Assembly (NCBI RefSeq): GCF_000282215.1
Contig: NZ_AKJS01000188.1
Coordinates: forward strand, 1-40,603
Reading direction: 5' to 3'
Length of the DNA stretch: 40,603 nt
Source: Pseudomonas sp. GM21
GTDB lineage: Bacteria; Pseudomonadota; Gammaproteobacteria; Pseudomonadales; Pseudomonadaceae
Part shown: positions 1-6,526 of the stretch, one piece after another
Layout of the letters: each line of letters starts with the position of its first letter
Position numbering within the stretch: position 1 is the stretch's first letter
Made by a program: the position numbers and the translations under genes
The notes under the pieces: model-generated
Told to the model about the DNA's origin: nothing
Database searches by the model: none
Seen by the model: only the letters and a program-made list of their open reading frames with translations

Positions 1-57
1 TCGGCGGCTGCCACGGCGCCGCCGTTCGAGCTGGCGCGTTTCCTGCAAGTCCCCTGA
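1..57 (+). CDS. C-terminal tail of an upstream gene (partial)
   Basis: An open frame runs from the first base of the window to a TGA at 55-57 and encodes the last 18 residues of a protein cut by the window edge (ending ARFLQVP). Nearly every third codon position is G or C, as in the other genes here, which supports real coding. Too little is left to name the product. Its position before the sugar genes would fit another glycosylation gene, but that is only a guess. Confidence 0.5.
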   Translation, partial: SAAATAPPFELARFLQVP

Positions 58-186
58 AAATCGCCATAAATCTAGCATGTGCGACGCCCTCAGACGCTGA
101 TGGGGGCCGCCGCATGCGATTTATCCAGATGGTCGCAAAGCCTTTTCAGGCTTGGGCTGGCCCTGTGACGAACAAGAGGGGAAAAG

Positions 187-960
187 ATGAAGGCAGTTAT
201 TCTGGCGGGTGGTCTGGGCACGCGTATCAGCGAAGAGTCACACCTCAAACCCAAGCCAATGATCGAGATCGGTGGCAAGCCAATTCTCTGGCACATCATG
301 AAGCAATATTCCGCCCACGGGATTCACGACTTCGTGATTTGCCTTGGCTACAAGGGCTACGCAATCAAGGACTTCTTCGCCAACTACTTCCTGCACACCT
401 CCGACGTCACATTCGACATGTCCAACAACCGCATGGACGTTCACCAGAACTACAGCGAGCCGTGGCGCGTGACCCTGATTGACACCGGTGAAGACACCAT
501 GACCGGTGGCCGCCTGCGTCGTGCCGCGCGTTATGTCGAAGGCGAGCGGGCGTTCTGCTTCACCTACGGCGACGGTGTTTCGGACCTGAACATTGGCGCC
601 CTGGTGGACTTCCACCTGACCCACGGCAAGCTCGCGACCGTGACTGCCGTGCAGCCACCCGGACGTTATGGTGCTCTGGAGCGCGACGGTGACAGCGTCA
701 AAGGGTTCGTTGAGAAGCCACGCGGTGACGGTGGCTGGATCAATGGCGGCTTCTTCGTGCTGTCGCCCAAAGTGCTGCCATACATTGCCGACGACCAGAC
801 TTCCTGGGAAGCCGAGCCTTTGGCCGCACTGGCCAAAGAGCAACAGTTACAAGCGTTCCAGCACGACGGCTTCTGGCACCCGATGGACACCCTGCGTGAC
901 AAAAACCACCTTGAGCACCTGTGGCAGAGTGGGGAGGCCCCATGGAAGCAATGGGACTGA
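187..960 (+). CDS. rfbF: Glucose-1-phosphate cytidylyltransferase
   Basis: A 257-residue cytosolic nucleotidyltransferase that would make CDP-glucose from CTP and glucose 1-phosphate, the first step of CDP-6-deoxysugar synthesis. The N-terminus has the nucleotide-binding signature LAGGLGTR (residues 6-13) followed by KPKPMIEIGGKPI; TYGDGVSD lies near residue 127 and VEKP near 179, all typical of RfbF. The length matches the family. The ATG has a good ribosome site (GAGGGG, about 176-181). It is the first complete gene of a tightly packed operon and its 3' end overlaps the CDP-glucose dehydratase gene, which makes the CDP-specific assignment firmer than for a generic sugar-phosphate nucleotidyltransferase. 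Confidence 0.95.
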   Translation: MKAVILAGGLGTRISEESHLKPKPMIEIGGKPILWHIMKQYSAHGIHDFVICLGYKGYAIKDFFANYFLHTSDVTFDMSNNRMDVHQNYSEPWRVTLIDTGEDTMTGGRLRRAARYVEGERAFCFTYGDGVSDLNIGALVDFHLTHGKLATVTAVQPPGRYGALERDGDSVKGFVEKPRGDGGWINGGFFVLSPKVLPYIADDQTSWEAEPLAALAKEQQLQAFQHDGFWHPMDTLRDKNHLEHLWQSGEAPWKQWD

Positions 961-2024
961 GCCCTGCGTTCTGGCGCGGCAAGCGGGTTCTGCTGACCGG
1001 CCATACCGGCTTCAAGGGCAGTTGGTTGACGTTGTGGCTGCAGAGCCTCGGTGCCGAGGTCAGCGGGTTTTCGCTGGACCCGTCCACCGAGCCGAGCCTG
1101 TTCGAATTGGCGCAGGTTCACGAAGGCATCAACGATCAGCGCGGCGATCTGCGTGATCTGGGCGCGCTGCTGGAATTGATCGCCGAGACCCAACCGGAAA
1201 TCGTCCTGCACCTCGCGGCCCAGCCGTTGGTGCGTGAAGGGTATCGCGACCCGCTGGGGACTTACTCCAGCAACGTCATGGGCACCCTCAATCTGCTTGA
1301 AGCGATCCGTCAGGTCGGTGGCGTGCGCGCCTGCGTGCTGGTGACCACCGACAAGGTCTACGCCAATCAGGAATGGCTGTGGCCGTACCGCGAAAACGAA
1401 GCCCTCGGTGGTCACGATCCCTACAGCAGCAGCAAAGCCTGCTGCGAGTTGCTGGCGCAGTCTTACGCGGCGTCGTTCTTCCCGGCTGAAAAGTACGCCG
1501 AACACGGGCTGGCCCTGGCCACGGCCCGCGCCGGCAATGTGCTGGGCGGCGGTGATTTTGCCCCTGAACGTTTGATTCCCGATGTGCTCAAGGCCTGGTC
1601 CGCCGACGAACCGGTGACCCTGCGCTACCCACAAGCCGTGCGCCCCTGGCAACACGCGCTGGAGCCGCTAGCCGGTTACCTGCAACTGGCGGCCGGCCTG
1701 TATGAACAAGGTCCGAAGTTTGCCGGTGCGTGGAATTTCGGCCCGAGTGAAGCGGACATGTGCAGCGTCGGCGAAGTCGTTGAATTGCTCGCCAACCGCT
1801 GGCCGCAAGCCCGTGGCTTGCGCATTGAACCGAGTGAGTTGCATGAGGCAGGGCTGTTGCGCCTGGACAGCAGCCGCGCCCGTCAATTGTTGGCCTGGCA
1901 ACCGCGCTGGTCGTTGCAGCAGTGCCTGACCCAGACACTGGACTGGCACCTGGCCTGGCAAAATGGCGACGACATGCGCGCCTTCACGTTGGGCCAGTTG
2001 AACCAATACCGAGGCGCGCTGTGA
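942..2024 (+). CDS. rfbG: CDP-glucose 4,6-dehydratase
   Basis: A 360-residue extended short-chain dehydrogenase that converts CDP-glucose to CDP-4-keto-6-deoxyglucose using bound NAD. It shows the Rossmann motif TGHTGFKGSWL near residue 20, the catalytic TTDKVY segment, and a YSSSK (YxxxK) motif in DPYSSSKACCEL. I chose ATG 942, which follows GGGGAGG at 931-937 and gives an N-terminus reading MEAMGLSPAFW; GTG 921 and ATG 951 are alternatives. The gene overlaps rfbF by 19 bases and ends in a GTGA overlap with the next gene. Together with rfbF it commits the pathway to a CDP-activated 6-deoxyhexose. Confidence 0.94.
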   Translation: MEAMGLSPAFWRGKRVLLTGHTGFKGSWLTLWLQSLGAEVSGFSLDPSTEPSLFELAQVHEGINDQRGDLRDLGALLELIAETQPEIVLHLAAQPLVREGYRDPLGTYSSNVMGTLNLLEAIRQVGGVRACVLVTTDKVYANQEWLWPYRENEALGGHDPYSSSKACCELLAQSYAASFFPAEKYAEHGLALATARAGNVLGGGDFAPERLIPDVLKAWSADEPVTLRYPQAVRPWQHALEPLAGYLQLAAGLYEQGPKFAGAWNFGPSEADMCSVGEVVELLANRWPQARGLRIEPSELHEAGLLRLDSSRARQLLAWQPRWSLQQCLTQTLDWHLAWQNGDDMRAFTLGQLNQYRGAL

Positions 2025-2581
2025 GTGAGTTTCTGTTAAAGCCATTACCGTTGGCCGGCCTGTTCAGCGTGCAGCACAAACGCTTCGAGGATGAGCGCGG
2101 ACACTTCGCCCGGCTGTTCTGCGAAGGCAGCCTGAGCGCGTTCGGTCAGCCATTTCATATCCGTCAGATCAATCATTCCTGCACCCGTGAGCGGGGCAGT
2201 GTGCGTGGCCTGCATTATCAAACTGCAAGTGCACCGGAAGCCAAGTTGATCACCTGCCTGCGCGGCGAAGTCTGGGATGTGGCGGTGGATTTGCGCCCGG
2301 ATTCCGAGACCTTCCTGCACTGGCACGCCGAGCATCTGCGCGCCGGTGATGGTCGCAGCCTGCTGATCCCGGCCGGTTTCGCCCATGGCTTCCAGACCCT
2401 GACGGACGATGCCGAATTGCTCTACCTGCACAGTGCCGATTACACGCCTGCGCACGAGGGTGGGTTGAGCGTGAACGATCCACGGCTGGCGATTGCCTGG
2501 CCGTTGCCTGTCAATAATCTGTCGGTGCGCGATTCCAGCCATCCCTTGCTCGATCAACACTTCGCTGGAGTGCGTGTATGA
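2021..2581 (+). CDS. RmlC-like NDP-4-keto-6-deoxysugar 3- or 3,5-epimerase
   Basis: A 186-residue cupin-fold protein of the dTDP-4-dehydrorhamnose 3,5-epimerase family. It keeps the family signatures: DERGHFARLF near residue 22, GLHYQ (catalytic His region) near 64-68, IPAGFAHGF near 117, and a Tyr-containing segment followed by a conserved NDP. GTG 2021 overlaps the rfbG stop codon (GTGA), so the longer frame opening at 1922 is not needed. Family members usually act on dTDP sugars, but no rmlA, rmlB or rmlD is nearby and the neighbours make CDP-4-keto-6-deoxyglucose. I infer epimerisation of that CDP sugar at C3, C5 or both; which carbon cannot be told from sequence. Confidence 0.88.
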   Translation: MSEFLLKPLPLAGLFSVQHKRFEDERGHFARLFCEGSLSAFGQPFHIRQINHSCTRERGSVRGLHYQTASAPEAKLITCLRGEVWDVAVDLRPDSETFLHWHAEHLRAGDGRSLLIPAGFAHGFQTLTDDAELLYLHSADYTPAHEGGLSVNDPRLAIAWPLPVNNLSVRDSSHPLLDQHFAGVRV

Positions 2582-3804
2582 ACTGCCGTGGTTGCGGGAC
2601 TTCTCTGGACTTGCCACTGATCGACCTCGGCACCTCGCCGCCGTCGAACGCTTACGTGCGCGCCGATCAGCTGGAGCAAGCCGAGCAATGGGTGCCGCTC
2701 AAGGTGGCGGTGTGTCAGCAGTGCTGGCTAGTGCAAACCGAGGATTACACCCGAGCCGACAGCTTGTTCGACGCCGAGTACGCCTACTTCAGTTCGTTCT
2801 CCAGCACCTGGCTGGCCCACGCCGAACGCTATGTCGCCGAGATGACCGAGCGCTTCGGTCTGACGACGGACAGCCGAGTGGTGGAAATTGCCGCCAACGA
2901 CGGTTACCTGTTGCAGTACGTCGCCGGGCGCGGTATCCCGTGCCTGGGCGTCGAGCCGACTCGCAGCACCGCACAGGCGGCGCGGGACAAAGGCCTGGAG
3001 ATTCGCGAACTGTTCTTCGGTCGCGACACTGCAGCGCAACTGGTCAGCGAAGGCTGGTCGGCGGACCTGATGGCCGCCAACAACGTGTTGGCCCACGTAC
3101 CCGACATCAATGATTTTCTCGGCGGTTTTGCAACCTTGCTCAAACCGACTGGCGTGGCGACGTTCGAGTTTCCACAACTGCTGACGCTGATGGCCGGCCA
3201 GCAGTTCGACACGCTCTATCACGAACACTATTCCTACTTGTCGCTGACCGCCGTGCAAACCTTGTGCGAGCGCAATGGGCTGCACGTATTCGATGTCAGT
3301 CAGCTGCCGACCCATGGCGGTTCGCTGCGGGTTTTCGTCCAGCGTGCCGATGGCGTGCGTCGCGACGTGCAGCCAGCGGTTGCACAACAACTGCAAGCCG
3401 AACTCGCCGCCGGGGTGAAAACCGCCGAGTACTACGCGACCCTCGCGCCCGCCGCTGAACGCATCAAGCACGAATTGTTGCGCTTCCTGTTGCAGGCCAA
3501 GGCCGATGGCAAGCGCGTGGTCGGCTACGGTGCTGCTGCCAAGGGCAATACCTTGCTCAATTACGCCGGGGTCAAACCGGACCTGCTGGCCTGGGTAGCC
3601 GATGCCAACCCGCACAAGCAGGGCAAGTACCTGCCGGGCAGCCGCATTCCGATTATGTCGCCGGCGCAGATCGACATTGAGCAGCCCGATTACGTCTTGG
3701 TGCTGCCATGGAACCTGCTGCACGAAGTCAGTCAGCAATTGGCTCAGGTGCGTCAGTGGGATGGCCGTTTCGTGATCGCCGTGCCTGAGTTGACCATCCT
3801 GTGA
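2578..3804 (+). CDS. Zinc-type NDP-sugar C-methyltransferase
   Basis: A 408-residue SAM-dependent C-methyltransferase of the NovU/TylCIII type. Three parts are visible: an N-terminal zinc-binding region with Cys3, Cys6, Cys46 and Cys49 (two CxxC pairs); a class I methyltransferase core starting with VVEIAANDGYLLQY near residue 101; and the family-specific C-terminal domain with GYGAAAKGNTLLNY and ANPHKQGKYLPGS. Enzymes with this architecture add a methyl branch to a 4-keto deoxysugar, usually at C3. The start overlaps the previous stop (ATGA). Acting after RfbG and the epimerase it should produce a branched 6-deoxyhexose. The methylated carbon is inferred from the family. Confidence 0.9.
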   Translation: MNCRGCGTSLDLPLIDLGTSPPSNAYVRADQLEQAEQWVPLKVAVCQQCWLVQTEDYTRADSLFDAEYAYFSSFSSTWLAHAERYVAEMTERFGLTTDSRVVEIAANDGYLLQYVAGRGIPCLGVEPTRSTAQAARDKGLEIRELFFGRDTAAQLVSEGWSADLMAANNVLAHVPDINDFLGGFATLLKPTGVATFEFPQLLTLMAGQQFDTLYHEHYSYLSLTAVQTLCERNGLHVFDVSQLPTHGGSLRVFVQRADGVRRDVQPAVAQQLQAELAAGVKTAEYYATLAPAAERIKHELLRFLLQAKADGKRVVGYGAAAKGNTLLNYAGVKPDLLAWVADANPHKQGKYLPGSRIPIMSPAQIDIEQPDYVLVLPWNLLHEVSQQLAQVRQWDGRFVIAVPELTIL

Positions 3805-4658
3805 AAGTCCTCGTGACCGGTGCCACCGGGTTTGTCGGCCGTCATTTGGTTGAAGCGTTGCTTGCCCGTGGTTGCGAAGTCCGGGCCGTGGCGCGTAATG
3901 CCGAGACCGCCGCGAATTTGCCGTGGATCAATGCGGTGGAGTTCATTGCTGCGGATATTCACGCTGACGATTTGAATATCGCGGCACTGACCGATGGTGT
4001 CGACGCGCTGGTGCATCTGGCTTGGCCAGGGTTGCCGAACTATCAGGCATTGTTTCACTTCGAGCACAACCTGATGGCTAATTACCGGTTCATCAAGGGC
4101 GCGGTCGAGGCGGGCGTCTCGCAAGTCCTGGTGACCGGTACCTGTTTCGAATACGGCCTGCAGAGCGGTCCGCTCAGCGAGCAAACAGCGCCGCAGCCGA
4201 GCAATCCCTACGGGTTGGCAAAAAACACGCTGCGTCTGTTTCTGCAAAATCTGCAGCGGGTTCAACCCTTCACCCTGCAATGGGCGCGGTTGTTTTACCT
4301 GCACGGCGAGGGGCAAAACCCGAACAGTTTGCTGGCGGCACTGGACCGGGCAATCGATGCCGGCGATGACAACTTCAACATGTCGGCCGGCGAGCAGTTG
4401 CGTGATTACCTGGCGATTGAAACGGCGGCCGGTTACCTCGCAACAATCGTGCAACAGCGCGAATTCGATGGCGTGATCAATTGTTCCAGTGGCCAGCCGG
4501 TTTCGGTGCGGGCGCTGGTCGAGCAGCGCCTGCGTGAGCGCGGCGCGTCGATCCATTTGAACCTCGGTCATTACCCATACCCGACTCACGAGCCAATGGC
4601 GTTCTGGGGCGTGGCGGATCGTTTGCAACAGCTATTGGGAGCAGAGCATGAGGCATGA
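3801..4658 (+). CDS. NAD(P)-dependent sugar epimerase/ketoreductase (extended SDR)
   Basis: A 285-residue short-chain dehydrogenase with the Rossmann motif VTGATGFVGRHL at residues 5-16, DALVHLAW in the middle and the catalytic YGLAK (YxxxK) in SNPYGLAKNTL, after a TGTCFEYG strand. GTG 3801 overlaps the methyltransferase stop codon (GTGA), indicating translational coupling. Placed last in the CDP-sugar set, it is the best candidate for the 4-ketoreductase that finishes the branched 6-deoxysugar. That role is inferred from position; the fold alone does not separate reductase from epimerase. Confidence 0.85.
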   Translation: MKVLVTGATGFVGRHLVEALLARGCEVRAVARNAETAANLPWINAVEFIAADIHADDLNIAALTDGVDALVHLAWPGLPNYQALFHFEHNLMANYRFIKGAVEAGVSQVLVTGTCFEYGLQSGPLSEQTAPQPSNPYGLAKNTLRLFLQNLQRVQPFTLQWARLFYLHGEGQNPNSLLAALDRAIDAGDDNFNMSAGEQLRDYLAIETAAGYLATIVQQREFDGVINCSSGQPVSVRALVEQRLRERGASIHLNLGHYPYPTHEPMAFWGVADRLQQLLGAEHEA

Positions 4659-5718
4659 GTTGTATCGGGCCGCCGGCCTGCCGGTGTTGCAAAACCGCAC
4701 CTTTGCCGATGCCGCATCAGCCAGGGCTTCGGCGTGTGCCGACATGGTCCTGGTGCAGGATGAAAAGAGCGGGTTGATCTTCAACCAGGCTTTCGATGCC
4801 AACAAGCTTAGCTATGACGCCGACTACCAGAACGAGCAGGCGCATTCCGGTCAGTTCCAGAGGCACCTGGGTGATGTCGAGGGCATCATTGCCCGTCACT
4901 TCAAGGGCCAGGAGCTGATCGAAGTCGGCTGCGGCAAGGGCTACTTTCTCGAACTGCTCAAGGGCCTGGGCTACGCCATCACCGGCATCGACCCGGCCTA
5001 TGAAGGCGACAACGCCGACGTGATCAAGGCGCCGTTCACTCGCGGCCTCGGTCTTGCTGCGGATGCCATCGTGCTGCGCCATGTGCTGGAACACATTCAG
5101 GATCCGGTGAGCTTCCTCGCCGAGATCGCGGACGCCAATCAGGGCGGGCAGATCTACATCGAAGTGCCGTGCTTCGACTGGATCCTCGAACACCGTGCCT
5201 GGTTCGATCTGTTCTACGAGCACGTCAATTATTTCCGTCTCGATGACCTGCGCCGGATGTTCGGCACCGTTCACGAGGCCGGCCACCTGTTCGGCGGCCA
5301 GTACCTGTACATCGTTGCAGACCTTGCGACCTTGCGCCTGACCCCGGAACACCCGGTGCCACGCCTGGACCTGCCTGAAGGTTTCACCGCGAGCCTTGCG
5401 CGTGCGGTGCAGATTATCCAGGACGCACCCGAGCAAGGTTCTGCGATCTGGGGAGCGTCGTCCAAAGGCGTGATCTATTCGCTGTTCCTGCAACGGGCCT
5501 GTGTGGCGGTAGACCGCGTGGTGGATATCAACCCGGCCAAACAGGGCCGGTATCTGCCGCTCAGTGGCGTGCGTGTTTCCTCGCCGCAAGAGGCCATGGA
5601 CGCACTGCCCGAAGGCGCCAACCTGTTCGTGATGAATTCCAACTACCTCGAAGAAATCAAGCGGATGACCGATGGACGCTACGTCTATCACGCCGTCGAC
5701 AGCGCTTCGTTCCAGTGA
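4648..5718 (+). CDS. Class I SAM methyltransferase, zinc-less paralogue of the C-methyltransferase family
   Basis: A 356-residue methyltransferase with LIEVGCGKGYFLELL (SAM motif I, near residue 90) and GIDPAYEG (motif II). The C-terminal domain is recognisably related to that of the enzyme at 2578-3804: GASSKGVIYSL matches GAAAKGNTLLN, and INPAKQGRYLP matches ANPHKQGKYLP. The N-terminus lacks the CxxC pairs: the protein starts close to LPVLQN, and DEKSGLIFN stands where relatives have a Cys-rich CxxCG. SD-like GGGAG at 4637-4641 supports ATG 4648; it overlaps the SDR gene by 11 bases. It may methylate another sugar position (C, O or N); the substrate is unknown. Confidence 0.82.
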   Translation: MRHELYRAAGLPVLQNRTFADAASARASACADMVLVQDEKSGLIFNQAFDANKLSYDADYQNEQAHSGQFQRHLGDVEGIIARHFKGQELIEVGCGKGYFLELLKGLGYAITGIDPAYEGDNADVIKAPFTRGLGLAADAIVLRHVLEHIQDPVSFLAEIADANQGGQIYIEVPCFDWILEHRAWFDLFYEHVNYFRLDDLRRMFGTVHEAGHLFGGQYLYIVADLATLRLTPEHPVPRLDLPEGFTASLARAVQIIQDAPEQGSAIWGASSKGVIYSLFLQRACVAVDRVVDINPAKQGRYLPLSGVRVSSPQEAMDALPEGANLFVMNSNYLEEIKRMTDGRYVYHAVDSASFQ

Positions 5719-6473
5719 CTATTGAGATTAGAAAAATGACTGACAACACCATCAATAAAGCCTTCGAAGCCGAATGTGCAGAACAAATCGCAGCTCAGGG
5801 CGACGACCAGAAACTCACCGGCCTGGCCCAGGATTTCTTCAATCAGTCGGCCAAGCACAAGTACAGCTACCACTTCTCGTGGATGGGCCGTCCGATCATT
5901 CAGCTGCCGCAAGACATGATGGCGATGCAGGAAATCATCTGGCAGGTCAAACCAGACCTGGTGATCGAATGCGGCATCGCCCACGGCGGCTCGATCATCT
6001 ACTACGCCTCCTTGCTGGAGTTGCAAGGCCACGGTGAAGTGCTGGGCATCGACCTCGACATTCGCCCGCACAACCGCGAAGCCATCGAAAGCCACCCGAT
6101 GAGCAAGCGCATCAAAATGATTGAAGGTTCGAGCATCGACGCGGGCATTGCTGCGCAAGTGCGCGCTGCCGCCGAAGGCAAGAAAGTCATCCTGGTTCTC
6201 GATTCCAACCACACCCACGATCACGTGCTCGAAGAGCTGCGCCTGTACGCACCACTGGTGTCGGTGGACAGCTACTGCGTGGTCATGGACACCGTGGTTG
6301 AGGACATGCCGGCCGATTTCTTCCCGGATCGTCCATGGGGCCCGGGCGACAACCCGAAGACCGCCGTATGGAAATACCTGGAAGAAAACGCTGACTTCGA
6401 AATCGACCGTCAGTTGCAGAACAAGCTGCTGATCACCGTGGCGCCGGACGGCTACCTGCGTCGCGTTCGTTAA
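5715..6473 (+). CDS. CmcI-like (cephalosporin hydroxylase family) protein, probable SAM-dependent methyltransferase
   Basis: A 252-residue protein resembling the CmcI/'cephalosporin hydroxylase' family, which has a class I methyltransferase fold despite its name. Visible motifs are VIECGIAHGGSIIYYASLL (SAM-site loop, about residues 80-98), GIDLDIRPHNREAI (acidic second strand) and VILVLDSNHTHDHVLEEL. GTG 5715 overlaps the previous stop (GTGA); ATG 5736 in the same frame is an alternative start. Relatives often sit in glycan clusters, where sugar O-methylation is proposed. I infer a sugar-modifying role here because it lies between sugar enzymes and a glycosyltransferase. Confidence 0.8.
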   Translation: MTIEIRKMTDNTINKAFEAECAEQIAAQGDDQKLTGLAQDFFNQSAKHKYSYHFSWMGRPIIQLPQDMMAMQEIIWQVKPDLVIECGIAHGGSIIYYASLLELQGHGEVLGIDLDIRPHNREAIESHPMSKRIKMIEGSSIDAGIAAQVRAAAEGKKVILVLDSNHTHDHVLEELRLYAPLVSVDSYCVVMDTVVEDMPADFFPDRPWGPGDNPKTAVWKYLEENADFEIDRQLQNKLLITVAPDGYLRRVR

Positions 6474-6526
6474 GCAACAACATCATTGTTGAGTTCATCG
6501 GGCGTTAGCCGGTAGTGGGGAAGAAA

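Noticed and set aside
105..119. GG-N10-GC pattern before rfbF
   Set aside because: It lies in a G-run and lacks the TGGCA and TTGC context, so chance is more likely.
138..153. Small hairpin AAGCC/GGCTT before rfbF considered as a terminator
   Set aside because: The stem is only 5 bp and no T-run follows.
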